Below, in pieces: positions 11,192-25,200 of a stretch of DNA of 64,000 bases. The stretch is from NCBI GenBank assembly GCA_030533445.1, contig JARPUW010000287.1, positions 99,103 through 163,102 of the forward strand, given 5' to 3'. Positions within the stretch are counted from its first letter, which is position 1, and the number at the start of each line of letters is the position of its first letter. Both the position numbers and the translations under genes were made by a program. This DNA comes from Cyprinodon diabolis. Taxonomy: Eukaryota > Chordata > Actinopteri > Cyprinodontiformes > Cyprinodontidae. Below the pieces are notes generated by a model that worked only from the letters and a program-made list of their open reading frames with translations, searched no databases and was not told the origin of the DNA.

Positions 11192-13855
11192 CTTGAAAAT
11201 AAAAACATCTGCTCAAATCTACTTTATATTGTTAGTTTTTAGCTCTAGATGATTGCCAGAAAAGATCATGGCTGTATCATTAATGGTTTGTCTGTTACAA
11301 CTCCAGAGGCCAAAATGGCATTATCTCACTGTGAAAAGAGCGTTTTGGCCTCAACTTCTGATTTGAAGCTTGGAACCAAAAACATCTGCTCAAATCTACT
11401 TTATATTGTTAGTTTTCAGCTCTAGATGATTGCCAGAAAAGATCATGGCTGTATCATTAATGGTTTGTCTGTTACAACTCCAGAGGCCAAAATGGCATTA
11501 TCTCACTGTGAAAAGAGCGTTTTGGCCTCAACTTCTGATTTGAAGCTTGGAACCAAAAACATCTGCTCAAATCTACTTTATATTGTTAGTTTTCAGCTCT
11601 AGATGATTGCCAGAAAAGATCATGGCTGTATCATTAATGGTTTGTCTGTTACAACTCCAGAGGCCAAAATGGCATTATCTCACTGTGAAATAAGCGTTTT
11701 GGCCTCAACCTTCTGATTTGAAGCTGGGAACCAAAAACATCTGCTCAAATCTACTTTATATTGTTAGTTTTCAGCTCTAGATGATTGCCAGAAAAGATCA
11801 TGGCTGTATCATTAATGGTTTGTCTTTTACAACTCCAGAGGCCAAAATGGCATTATCTCACTGTGAAAAGAGCGTTTTGGCCTCAACCTTCTGATTTGAA
11901 GCTGGGAACCAAAAACATCTGCTCAAATCTACTTTATATTGTTAGTTTTCAGCTCTAGATGATTGCCAGAAAAGATCATGGCTGTATCATTAATGGTTTG
12001 TCTGTTACAACTCCAGAGGCCAAAATGGCATTATCTCACTGTGAAAAGAGCGTTTTGGCCTCAACTTCTGATTTGAAGCTTGGAACCAAAAACATCTGCT
12101 CAAATCTACTTTATATTGTTAGTTTTCAGCTCTAGATGATTGCCAGAAAAGATCATGGCTGTATCATTAATGGTTTGTCTGTTACAACTCCAGAGGCCAA
12201 AATGGCATTATCTCACTGTGAAATAAGCGTTTTGGCCTCAACCTTCTGATTTGAAGCTGGGAACCAAAAACATCTGCTCAAATCTACTTTATATTGTTAG
12301 TTTTCAGCTCTAGATGATTGCCAGAAAAGATCATGACTGTATCATTAATGGTTTGTCTTTTACAACTCCAGAGGCCAAAATGGCATTATCTCACTGTGAA
12401 AAGAGCGTTTTGGCCTCAACCTTCTGATTTGAAGCTGGGAACCAAAAACATCTGCTCAAATCTACTTTATATTGTTAGTTTTCAGCTCTAGATGATTGCC
12501 AGAAAAGATCATGGCTGTATCATTAATAGTTTGTCTGTTACAACTCCAGAGGCCAAAATGGCATTATCTCACTGTGAAATGAGCGTTTTGGCCTCAACCT
12601 TCTGATTTGAAGCTGGGAACCAAAAACATCTGCTCAAATCTACTTTATATTGTTAGTTTTCAGCTCTAGATGATTGCCAGAAAAGATCATGGCTGTATCA
12701 TTAATGGTTTGTCTGTTACAACTCCAGAGGCCAAAATGGCATTATCTCACTGTGAAAAGAGCGTTTTGGCCTCAATTTCTGATTTGAAGCTTGGAACCAA
12801 AAACATCTGCTCAAATCTACTTTATATTGTTAGTTTTCAGCTCTAGATGATTGCCAGAAAAGATCATGGCTGTATCATTAATGGTTTGTCTGTTACAACT
12901 CCAGAGGCCAAAATGGCATTATCTCACTGTGAAAAGAGCGTTTTGGCCTCAACCTTCTGATTTGAAGCTGGGAACCAAAAACATCTGCTCAAATCTACTT
13001 TATATTGTTAGTTTTCAGCTCTAGATGATTGCCAGAAAAGATCATGGCTGTATCATTAATGGTTTGTCTGTTACAACTCCAGAGGCCAAAATGGCATTAT
13101 CTCACTGTGAAAAGAGCTTTTTGGCCTCAACCTTCTGATTTGAAGCTGGGAACCAAAAACATCTGCTCAAATCTACTTTATATTGTTAGTTTTCAGCTCT
13201 AGATGATTGCCAGAAAAGATCATGGCTGTATCATTAATGGTTTGTCTGTTACAACTCCAGAGGCCAAAATGGCATTATCTCACTGTGAAAAGAGCGTTTT
13301 GGCCTCAACTTCTGATTTGAAGCTTGGAACCAAAAATATCTGCTCAAATCTACTTTATATTGTTAGTTTTCAGCTCTAGATGATTGCCAGAAAAGATCAT
13401 GGCTGTATCATTAATGGTTTGTCTGTTACAACTCCAGAGGCCAAAATGGCATTATCTCACTGTGAAATAAGCGTTTTGGCCTCAACCTTCTGATTTGAAG
13501 CTGGGAACCAAAAACATCTGCTCAAATCTACTTTATATTGTTAGTTTTCAGCTCTAGATGATTGCCAGAAAAGATCATGACTGTATCATTAATGGTTTGT
13601 CTTTTACAACTCCAGAGGCCAAAATGGCATTATCTCACTGTGAAAAGAGCGTTTTGGCCTCAACCTTCTGATTTGAAGCTGGGAACCAAAAACATCTGCT
13701 CAAATCTACTTTATATTGTTAGTTTTCAGCTCTAGATGATTGCCAGAAAAGATCATGGCTGTATCATTAATGGTTTGTCTGTTACAACTCCAGAGGCCAA
13801 AATGGCATTATCTCACTGTGAAAAGAGCGTTTTGGCCTCAACTTCTGATTTGAAG
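11192..13855 (+). repeat. A1 unit reduced to 15 monomers (second form)
   Basis: The order is 1, then a 2/7 hybrid at 11369-11545 (T start, ACTTC end), then 8-20, over 2,664 bp. It has the same monomer number as the preceding unit but a different breakpoint. The two 15-monomer units are therefore independent deletions, not copies of one event. Confidence 0.88.
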
Positions 13856-14920
13856 CTTGAAAATAAAAACATCTGCTCAAATCTACTTTATATTGTTAGT
13901 TTTTAGCTCTAGATGATTGCCAGAAAAGATCATGGCTGTATCATTAATGGTTTGTCTGTTACAACTCCAGAGGCCAAAATGGCATTATCTCACTGTGAAA
14001 AGAGCGTTTTGGCCTCAACTTCTGATTTGAAGCTTGGAACCAAAAACATCTGCTCAAATCTACTTTATATTGTTAGTTTTCAGCTCTAGATGATTGCCAG
14101 AAAAGATCATGGCTGTATCATTAATGGTTTGTCTGTTACAACTCCAGAGGCCAAAATGGCATTATCTCACTGTGAAAAGAGCGTTTTGGCCTCAACCTTC
14201 TGATTTGAAGCTTGGAACCAAAAACATCTGCTCAAAACTACTTTATATTGTTAGTTTTCAGCTCTAGATGATTGTCAGAAAAGATCATGGCTGTGTCATT
14301 AATGGTTTGTCTGTTACAACTCCAGAGGCCAAAATGGCATTATCTCACTGTGAAAAGAGCGTTTTGGCCTCAACTTCTGATTTGAAGCTTGGAACCAAAA
14401 ATATCTGCTCAAATCTACTTTATATTGTTAGTTTTCAGCTCTAGATGATTGCCAGAAAAGATCATGGCTGTATCATTAATGGTTTGTCTGTTACAACTCC
14501 AGAGGCCAAAATGGCATTATCTCACTGTGAAATAAGCGTTTTGGCCTCAACCTTCTGATTTGAAGCTGGGAACCAAAAACATCTGCTCAAATCTACTTTA
14601 TATTGTTAGTTTTCAGCTCTAGATGATTGCCAGAAAAGATCATGACTGTATCATTAATGGTTTGTCTTTTACAACTCCAGAGGCCAAAATGGCATTATCT
14701 CACTGTGAAAAGAGCGTTTTGGCCTCAACCTTCTGATTTGAAGCTGGGAACCAAAAACATCTGCTCAAATCTACTTTATATTGTTAGTTTTCAGCTCTAG
14801 ATGATTGCCAGAAAAGATCATGGCTGTATCATTAATGGTTTGTCTGTTACAACTCCAGAGGCCAAAATGGCATTATCTCACTGTGAAAAGAGCGTTTTGG
14901 CCTCAACTTCTGATTTGAAG
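13856..14920 (+). repeat. A1 unit reduced to 6 monomers
   Basis: This is the shortest unit in the window, 1,065 bp: 1, 2, a 3/17 hybrid at 14211-14387, 18, 19, 20. The hybrid carries CAAAACT, GATTGTC and GTGTC on the left and GAGCG plus ACTTC on the right. Fourteen monomers are missing relative to the complete unit, the same number that is duplicated in the 34-monomer unit. Confidence 0.9.
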
Positions 14921-17900
14921 CTTGAAAATAAAAACATCTGCTCAAATCTACTTTATATTGTTAGTTTTTAGCTCTAGATGATTGCCAGAAAAGATCATGG
15001 CTGTATCATTAATGGTTTGTCTGTTACAACTCCAGAGGCCAAAATGGCATTATCTCACTGTGAAAAGAGCGTTTTGGCCTCAACTTCTGATTTGAAGCTT
15101 GGAACCAAAAACATCTGCTCAAATCTACTTTATATTGTTAGTTTTCAGCTCTAGATGATTGCCAGAAAAGATCATGGCTGTATCATTAATGGTTTGTCTG
15201 TTACAACTCCAGAGGCCAAAATGGCATTATCTCACTGTGAAAAGAGCGTTTTGGCCTCAACCTTCTGATTTGAAGCTTGGAACCAAAAACATCTGCTCAA
15301 AACTACTTTATATTGTTAGTTTTCAGCTCTAGATGATTGTCAGAAAAGATCATGGCTGTGTCATTAATGGTTTGTCTGTTACAACTCCAGAGGCCAAAAT
15401 GGCATTATCTCACTGTGAAAAGAACGTTTTGGCCTCAAAATCTGATTTGAAGCTTGGAACCAAAAACATCTGCTCAAATCTACTGTATATTGTTAGTTTT
15501 CAGCTCTAGATGATTGCCAGAAAAGATCATGGCTGTATCATTAATGGTTTGTCTGTTACAACTCCAGAGGCCAAAATGGCATTATCTCACTGTGAAAAGA
15601 GCGTTTTGGCCTCAACCTTCTGATTTGAAGCTGGGAACCAAAAACATCTGCTCAAATCTACTTTATATTGTTAGTTTTCAGCTCTAGATGATTGCCAGAA
15701 AAGATCATGGCTGTATCATTAATGGTTTGTCTGTTACAACTCCAGAGGCCAAAATGGCATTATCTCACTGTGAAAAGAGCGTTTTGGCCTCAATTTCTGA
15801 TTTGAAGCTTGGAACCAAAAACATCTGCTCAAATCTACTTTATATTGTTAGTTTTCAGCTCTAGATGATTGCCAGAAAAGATCATGGCTGTATCATTAAT
15901 GGTTTGTCTGTTACAACTCCAGAGGACAAAATGGCATTATCTCACTGTGAAAAGAGCGTTTTGGCCTCAACCTTCTGATTTGAAGCTGGGAACCAAAAAC
16001 ATCTGCTCAAATCTACTTTATATTGTTAGTTTTCAGCTCTAGATGATTGCCAGAAAAGATCATGGCTGTATCATTAATGGTTTGTCTGTTACAACTCCAG
16101 AGGCCAAAATGGCATTATCTCACTGTGAAAAGAGCGTTTTGGCCTCAACTTCTGATTTGAAGCTTGGAACCAAAAACATCTGCTCAAATCTACTTTATAT
16201 TGTTAGTTTTCAGCTCTAGATGATTGCCAGAAAAGATCATGGCTGTATCATTAATGGTTTGTCTGTTACAACTCCAGAGGCCAAAATGGCATTATCTCAC
16301 TGTGAAATAAGCGTTTTGGCCTCAACCTTCTGATTTGAAGCTGGGAACCAAAAACATCTGCTCAAATCTACTTTATATTGTTAGTTTTCAGCTCTAGATG
16401 ATTGCCAGAAAAGATCATGGCTGTATCATTAATGGTTTGTCTTTTACAACTCCAGAGGCCAAAATGGCATTATCTCACTGTGAAAAGAGCGTTTTGGCCT
16501 CAACCTTCTGATTTGAAGCTGGGAACCAAAAACATCTGCTCAAATCTACTTTATATTGTTAGTTTTCAGCTCTAGATGATTGCCAGAAAAGATCATGGCT
16601 GTATCATTAATGGTTTGTCTGTTACAACTCCAGAGGCCAAAATGGCATTATCTCACTGTGAAAAGAGCGTTTTGGCCTCAACTTCTGATTTGAAGCTTGG
16701 AACCAAAAACATCTGCTCAAATCTACTTTATATTGTTAGTTTTCAGCTCTAGATGATTGCCAGAAAAGATCATGGCTGTATCATTAATGGTTTGTCTGTT
16801 ACAACTCCAGAGGCCAAAATGGCATTATCTCACTGTGAAATAAGCGTTTTGGCCTCAACCTTCTGATTTGAAGCTGGGAACCAAAAACATCTGCTCAAAT
16901 CTACTTTATATTGTTAGTTTTCAGCTCTAGATGATTGCCAGAAAAGATCATGACTGTATCATTAATGGTTTGTCTTTTACAACTCCAGAGGCCAAAATGG
17001 CATTATCTCACTGTGAAAAGAGCGTTTTGGCCTCAACCTTCTGATTTGAAGCTGGGAACCAAAAACATCTGCTCAAATCTACTTTATATTGTTAGTTTTC
17101 AGCTCTAGATGATTGCCAGAAAAGATCATGGCTGTATCATTAATAGTTTGTCTGTTACAACTCCAGAGGCCAAAATGGCATTATCTCACTGTGAAATGAG
17201 CGTTTTGGCCTCAACCTTCTGATTTGAAGCTGGGAACCAAAAACATCTGCTCAAATCTACTTTATATTGTTAGTTTTCAGCTCTAGATGATTGCCAGAAA
17301 AGATCATGGCTGTATCATTAATGGTTTGTCTGTTACAACTCCAGAGGCCAAAATGGCATTATCTCACTGTGAAAAGAGCGTTTTGGCCTCAATTTCTGAT
17401 TTGAAGCTTGGAACCAAAAACATCTGCTCAAATCTACTTTATATTGTTAGTTTTCAGCTCTAGATGATTGCCAGAAAAGATCATGGCTGTATCATTAATG
17501 GTTTGTCTGTTACAACTCCAGAGGCCAAAATGGCATTATCTCACTGTGAAAAGAGCGTTTTGGCCTCAACCTTCTGATTTGAAGCTGGGAACCAAAAACA
17601 TCTGCTCAAATCTACTTTATATTGTTAGTTTTCAGCTCTAGATGATTGCCAGAAAAGATCATGGCTGTATCATTAATGGTTTGTCTGTTACAACTCCAGA
17701 GGCCAAAATGGCATTATCTCACTGTGAAAAGAGCTTTTTGGACTCAACCTTCTGATTTGAAGCTGGGAACCAAAAACATCTGCTCAAATCTACTTTATAT
17801 TGTTAGTTTTCAGCTCTAGATGATTGCCAGAAAAGATCATGGCTGTATCATTAATGGTTTGTCTGTTACAACTCCAGAGGCCAAAATGGCATTATCTCAC

Positions 17901-18650
17901 TGTGAAAAGAGCGTTTTGGCCTCAACTTCTGATTTGAAGCTTGGAACCAAAAATATCTGCTCAAATCTACTTTATATTGTTAGTTTTCAGCTCTAGATGA
18001 TTGCCAGAAAAGATCATGGCTGTATCATTAATGGTTTGTCTGTTACAACTCCAGAGGCCAAAATGGCATTATCTCACTGTGAAATAAGCGTTTTGGCCTC
18101 AACCTTCTGATTTGAAGCTGGGAACCAAAAACATCTGCTCAAATCTACTTTATATTGTTAGTTTTCAGCTCTAGATGATTGCCAGAAAAGATCATGACTG
18201 TATCATTAATGGTTTGTCTTTTACAACTCCAGAGGCCAAAATGGCATTATATCACTGTGAAAAGAGCGTTTTGGCCTCAACCTTCTGATTTGAAGCTGGG
18301 AACCAAAAACATCTGCTCAAATCTACTTTATATTGTTAGTTTTCAGCTCTAGATGATTGCCAGAAAAGATCATGGCTGTATCATTAATGGTTTGTCTGTT
18401 ACAACTCCAGAGGCCAAAATGGCATTATCTCACTGTGAAAAGAGCTTTTTGGACTCAACCTTCTGATTTGAAGCTGGGAACCAAAAACATCTGCTCAAAT
18501 CTACTTTATATTGTTAGTTTTCAGCTCTAGATGATTGCCAGAAAAGATCATGGCTGTATCATTAATGGTTTGTCTGTTACAACTCCAGAGGCCAAAATGG
18601 CATTATCTCACTGTGAAAAGAGCGTTTTGGCCTCAACTTCTGATTTGAAG
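14921..18650 (+). repeat. A1 unit with one extra monomer (21)
   Basis: The canonical 20 monomers are present plus an additional position-16 type copy at 18296-18473, placed between 19 and 20; total 3,730 bp. The extra copy and the normal position-16 copy at 17585-17762 share a private TTTGGACTC change (normally TTTGGCCTC). This shows a 4-monomer, 711-bp transfer within the unit. Confidence 0.9.
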
Positions 18651-18827
18651 CTTGAAAATAAAAACATCTGCTCAAATCTACTTTATATTGTTAGTTTTTA
18701 GCTCTAGATGATTGCCAGAAAAGATCATGGCTGTATCATTAATGGTTTGTCTGTTACAACTCCAGAGGCCAAAATGGCATTATCTCACTGTGAAAAGAGC
18801 GTTTTGGCCTCAACTTCTGATTTGAAG
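18651..18827 (+). repeat. X marker monomer, representative copy
   Basis: X monomers start CTTGAAAATAAAAAC in place of CTTGGAACCAAAAAC (three substitutions) and usually have TTTTTAG in place of TTTTCAG. They start at 356, 6395, 8527, 11192, 13856, 14921, 18651, 22203, 25400, 27708, 31436 and 37117. The change creates an AATAAA hexamer on the plus strand. The copy at 27708 has TTTTGAG instead of TTTTTAG, and the copy at 31436 gains a second AATAAA. No X monomer occurs after 37,117 and none in array B. Whether AATAAA acts as a polyadenylation signal in any satellite transcript is unknown. Confidence 0.92.
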
Positions 18828-21800
18828 CTTGGAACCAAAAACATCTGCTCAAATCTACTTTATATTGTTAGTTTTCAGCTCTAGATGATTGCCAGAAAAG
18901 ATCATGGCTGTATCATTAATGGTTTGTCTGTTACAACTCCAGAGGCCAAAATGGCATTATCTCACTGTGAAAAGAGCGTTTTGGCCTCAACCTTCTGATT
19001 TGAAGCTTGGAACCAAAAACATCTGCTCAAAACTACTTTATATTGTTAGTTTTCAGCTCTAGATGATTGTCAGAAAAGATCATGGCTGTGTCATTAATGG
19101 TTTGTCTGTTACAACTCCAGAGGCCAAAATGGCATTATCTCACTGTGAAAAGAACGTTTTGGCCTCAAAATCTGATTTGAAGCTTGGAACCAAAAACATC
19201 TGCTCAAATCTACTGTATATTGTTAGTTTTCAGCTCTAGATGATTGCCAGAAAAGATCATGGCTGTATCATTAATGGTTTGTCTGTTACAACTCCAGAGG
19301 CCAAAATGGCATTATCTCACTGTGAAAAGAGCGTTTTGGCCTCAACCTTCTGATTTGAAGCTGGGAACCAAAAACATCTGCTCAAATCTACTTTATATTG
19401 TTAGTTTTCAGCTCTAGATGATTGCCAGAAAAGATCATGGCTGTATCATTAATGGTTTGTCTGTTACAACTCCAGAGGCCAAAATGGCATTATCTCACTG
19501 TGAAAAGAGCGTTTTGGCCTCAATTTCTGATTTGAAGCTTGGAACCAAAAACATCTGCTCAAATCTACTTTATATTGTTAGTTTTCAGCTCTAGATGATT
19601 GCCAGAAAAGATCATGGCTGTATCATTAATGGTTTGTCTGTTACAACTCCAGAGGCCAAAATGGCATTATCTCACTGTGAAAAGAGCGTTTTGGCCTCAA
19701 CCTTCTGATTTGAAGCTGGGAACCAAAAACATCTGCTCAAATCTACTTTATATTGTTAGTTTTCAGCTCTAGATGATTGCCAGAAAAGATCATGGCTGTA
19801 TCATTAATGGTTTGTCTGTTACAACTCCAGAGGCCAAAATGGCATTATCTCACTGTGAAAAGAGCGTTTTGGCCTCAACTTCTGATTTGAAGCTTGGAAC
19901 CAAAAACATCTGCTCAAATCTACTTTATATTGTTAGTTTTCAGCTCTAGATGATTGCCAGAAAAGATCATGGCTGTATCATTAATGGTTTGTCTGTTACA
20001 ACTCCAGAGGCCAAAATGGCATTATCTCACTGTGAAATAAGCGTTTTGGCCTCAACCTTCTGATTTGAAGCTGGGAACCAAAAACATCTGCTCAAATCTA
20101 CTTTATATTGTTAGTTTTCAGCTCTAGATGATTGCCAGAAAAGATCATGGCTGTATCATTAATGGTTTGTCTTTTACAACTCCAGAGGCCAAAATGGCAT
20201 TATCTCACTGTGAAAAGAGCGTTTTGGCCTCAACCTTCTGATTTGAAGCTGGGAACCAAAAACATCTGCTCAAATCTACTTTATATTGTTAGTTTTCAGC
20301 TCTAGATGATTGCCAGAAAAGATCATGGCTGTATCATTAATGGTTTGTCTGTTACAACTCCAGAGGCCAAAATGGCATTATCTCACTGTGAAAAGAGCGT
20401 TTTGGCCTCAACTTCTGATTTGAAGCTTGGAACCAAAAACATCTGCTCAAATCTACTTTATATTGTTAGTTTTCAGCTCTAGATGATTGCCAGAAAAGAT
20501 CATGGCTGTATCATTAATGGTTTGTCTGTTACAACTCCAGAGGCCAAAATGGCATTATCTCACTGTGAAATAAGCGTTTTGGCCTCAACCTTCTGATTTG
20601 AAGCTGGGAACCAAAAACATCTGCTCAAATCTACTTTATATTGTTAGTTTTCAGCTCTAGATGATTGCCAGAAAAGATCATGACTGTATCATTAATGGTT
20701 TGTCTTTTACAACTCCAGAGGCCAAAATGGCATTATCTCACTGTGAAAAGAGCGTTTTGGCCTCAACCTTCTGATTTGAAGCTGGGAACCAAAAACATCT
20801 GCTCAAATCTACTTTATATTGTTAGTTTTCAGCTCTAGATGATTGCCAGAAAAGATCATGGCTGTATCATTAATAGTTTGTCTGTTACAACTCCAGAGGC
20901 CAAAATGGCATTATCTCACTGTGAAATGAGCGTTTTGGCCTCAACCTTCTGATTTGAAGCTGGGAACCAAAAACATCTGCTCAAATCTACTTTATATTGT
21001 TAGTTTTCAGCTCTAGATGATTGCCAGAAAAGATCATGGCTGTATCATTAATGGTTTGTCTGTTACAACTCCAGAGGCCAAAATGGCATTATCTCACTGT
21101 GAAAAGAGCGTTTTGGCCTCAATTTCTGATTTGAAGCTTGGAACCAAAAACATCTGCTCAAATCTACTTTATATTGTTAGTTTTCAGCTCTAGATGATTG
21201 CCAGAAAAGATCATGGCTGTATCATTAATGGTTTGTCTGTTACAACTCCAGAGGCCAAAATGGCATTATCTCACTGTGAAAAGAGCGTTTTGGCCTCAAC
21301 CTTCTGATTTGAAGCTGGGAACCAAAAACATCTGCTCAAATCTACTTTATATTGTTAGTTTTCAGCTCTAGATGATTGCCAGAAAAGATCATGGCTGTAT
21401 CATTAATGGTTTGTCTGTTACAACTCCAGAGGCCAAAATGGCATTATCTCACTGTGAAAAGAGCTTTTTGGCCTCAACCTTCTGATTTGAAGCTGGGAAC
21501 CAAAAACATCTGCTCAAATCTACTTTATATTGTTAGTTTTCAGCTCTAGATGATTGCCAGAAAAGATCATGGCTGTATCATTAATGGTTTGTCTGTTACA
21601 ACTCCAGAGGCCAAAATGGCATTATCTCACTGTGAAAAGAGCGTTTTGGCCTCAACTTCTGATTTGAAGCTTGGAACCAAAAATATCTGCTCAAATCTAC
21701 TTTATATTGTTAGTTTTCAGCTCTAGATGATTGCCAGAAAAGATCATGGCTGTATCATTAATGGTTTGTCTGTTACAACTCCAGAGGCCAAAATGGCATT

Positions 21801-22202
21801 ATCTCACTGTGAAATAAGCGTTTTGGCCTCAACCTTCTGATTTGAAGCTGGGAACCAAAAACATCTGCTCAAATCTACTTTATATTGTTAGTTTTCAGCT
21901 CTAGATGATTGCCAGAAAAGATCATGACTGTATCATTAATGGTTTGTCTTTTACAACTCCAGAGGCCAAAATGGCATTATCTCACTGTGAAAAGAGCGTT
22001 TTGGCCTCAACCTTCTGATTTGAAGCTGGGAACCAAAAACATCTGCTCAAATCTACTTTATATTGTTAGTTTTCAGCTCTAGATGATTGCCAGAAAAGAT
22101 CATGGCTGTATCATTAATGGTTTGTCTGTTACAACTCCAGAGGCCAAAATGGCATTATCTCACTGTGAAAAGAGCGTTTTGGCCTCAACTTCTGATTTGA
22201 AG
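18651..22202 (+). repeat. Complete reference A1 unit, 20 monomers, 3,552 bp
   Basis: This is the clearest full copy of the A1 higher-order repeat, with twelve 178-bp and eight 177-bp monomers in the order given for array A1. All other A1 units can be derived from it by deletion or duplication of whole monomers. It makes the best reference for aligning the rest. Confidence 0.93.
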
Positions 22203-25200
22203 CTTGAAAATAAAAACATCTGCTCAAATCTACTTTATATTGTTAGTTTTTAGCTCTAGATGATTGCCAGAAAAGATCATGGCTGTATCATTAATGGTTT
22301 GTCTGTTACAACTCCAGAGGCCAAAATGGCATTATCTCACTGTGAAAAGAGCGTTTTGGCCTCAACTTCTGATTTGAAGCTTGGAACCAAAAACATCTGC
22401 TCAAATCTACTTTATATTGTTAGTTTTCAGCTCTAGATGATTGCCAGAAAAGATCATGGCTGTATCATTAATGGTTTGTCTGTTACAACTCCAGAGGCCA
22501 AAATGGCATTATCTCACTGTGAAAAGAGCGTTTTGGCCTCAACCTTCTGATTTGAAGCTTGGAACCAAAAACATCTGCTCAAAACTACTTTATATTGTTA
22601 GTTTTCAGCTCTAGATGATTGTCAGAAAAGATCATGGCTGTGTCATTAATGGTTTGTCTGTTACAACTCCAGAGGCCAAAATGGCATTATCTCACTGTGA
22701 AAAGAACGTTTTGGCCTCAAAATCTGATTTGAAGCTTGGAACCAAAAACATCTGCTCAAATCTACTGTATATTGTTAGTTTTCAGCTCTAGATGATTGCC
22801 AGAAAAGATCATGGCTGTATCATTAATGGTTTGTCTGTTACAACTCCAGAGGCCAAAATGGCATTATCTCACTGTGAAAAGAGCGTTTTGGCCTCAACCT
22901 TCTGATTTGAAGCTGGGAACCAAAAACATCTGCTCAAATCTACTTTATATTGTTAGTTTTCAGCTCTAGATGATTGCCAGAAAAGATCATGGCTGTATCA
23001 TTAATGGTTTGTCTGTTACAACTCCAGAGGCCAAAATGGCATTATCTCACTGTGAAAAGAGCGTTTTGGCCTCAATTTCTGATTTGAAGCTTGGAACCAA
23101 AAACATCTGCTCAAATCTACTTTATATTGTTAGTTTTCAGCTCTAGATGATTGCCAGAAAAGATCATGGCTGTATCATTAATGGTTTGTCTGTTACAACT
23201 CCAGAGGCCAAAATGGCATTATCTCACTGTGAAAAGAGCGTTTTGGCCTCAACCTTCTGATTTGAAGCTGGGAACCAAAAACATCTGCTCAAATCTACTT
23301 TATATTGTTAGTTTTCAGCTCTAGATGATTGCCAGAAAAGATCATGGCTGTATCATTAATGGTTTGTCTGTTACAACTCCAGAGGCCAAAATGGCATTAT
23401 CTCACTGTGAAAAGAGCGTTTTGGCCTCAACTTCTGATTTGAAGCTTGGAACCAAAAACATCTGCTCAAATCTACTTTATATTGTTAGTTTTCAGCTCTA
23501 GATGATTGCCAGAAAAGATCATGGCTGTATCATTAATGGTTTGTCTGTTACAACTCCAGAGGCCAAAATGGCATTATCTCACTGTGAAATAAGCGTTTTG
23601 GCCTCAACCTTCTGATTTGAAGCTGGGAACCAAAAACATCTGCTCAAATCTACTTTATATTGTTAGTTTTCAGCTCTAGATGATTGCCAGAAAAGATCAT
23701 GGCTGTATCATTAATGGTTTGTCTTTTACAACTCCAGAGGCCAAAATGGCATTATCTCACTGTGAAATAAGCGTTTTGGCCTCAACCTTCTGATTTGAAG
23801 CTGGGAACCAAAAACATCTGCTCAAATCTACTTTATATTGTTAGTTTTCAGCTCTAGATGATTGCCAGAAAAGATCATGACTGTATCATTAATGGTTTGT
23901 CTTTTACAACTCCAGAGGCCAAAATGGCATTATCTCACTGTGAAAAGAGCGTTTTGGCCTCAACCTTCTGATTTGAAGCTGGGAACCAAAAACATCTGCT
24001 CAAATCTACTTTATATTGTTAGTTTTCAGCTCTAGATGATTGCCAGAAAAGATCATGGCTGTATCATTAATAGTTTGTCTGTTACAACTCCAGAGGCCAA
24101 AATGGCATTATCTCACTGTGAAATGAGCGTTTTGGCCTCAACCTTCTGATTTGAAGCTGGGAACCAAAAACATCTGCTCAAATCTACTTTATATTGTTAG
24201 TTTTCAGCTCTAGATGATTGCCAGAAAAGATCATGGCTGTATCATTAATGGTTTGTCTGTTACAACTCCAGAGGCCAAAATGGCATTATCTCACTGTGAA
24301 AAGAGCGTTTTGGCCTCAATTTCTGATTTGAAGCTTGGAACCAAAAACATCTGCTCAAATCTACTTTATATTGTTAGTTTTCAGCTCTAGATGATTGCCA
24401 GAAAAGATCATGGCTGTATCATTAATGGTTTGTCTGTTACAACTCCAGAGGCCAAAATGGCATTATCTCACTGTGAAAAGAGCGTTTTGGCCTCAACCTT
24501 CTGATTTGAAGCTGGGAACCAAAAACATCTGCTCAAATCTACTTTATATTGTTAGTTTTCAGCTCTAGATGATTGCCAGAAAAGATCATGGCTGTATCAT
24601 TAATGGTTTGTCTGTTACAACTCCAGAGGCCAAAATGGCATTATCTCACTGTGAAAAGAGCTTTTTGGCCTCAACCTTCTGATTTGAAGCTGGGAACCAA
24701 AAACATCTGCTCAAATCTACTTTATATTGTTAGTTTTCAGCTCTAGATGATTGCCAGAAAAGATCATGGCTGTATCATTAATGGTTTGTCTGTTACAACT
24801 CCAGAGGCCAAAATGGCATTATCTCACTGTGAAAAGAGCGTTTTGGCCTCAACTTCTGATTTGAAGCTTGGAACCAAAAATATCTGCTCAAATCTACTTT
24901 ATATTGTTAGTTTTCAGCTCTAGATGATTGCCAGAAAAGATCATGGCTGTATCATTAATGGTTTGTCTGTTACAACTCCAGAGGCCAAAATGGCATTATC
25001 TCACTGTGAAATAAGCGTTTTGGCCTCAACCTTCTGATTTGAAGCTGGGAACCAAAAACATCTGCTCAAATCTACTTTATATTGTTAGTTTTCAGCTCTA
25101 GATGATTGCCAGAAAAGATCATGACTGTATCATTAATGGTTTGTCTTTTACAACTCCAGAGGCCAAAATGGCATTATCTCACTGTGAAAAGAGCGTTTTG

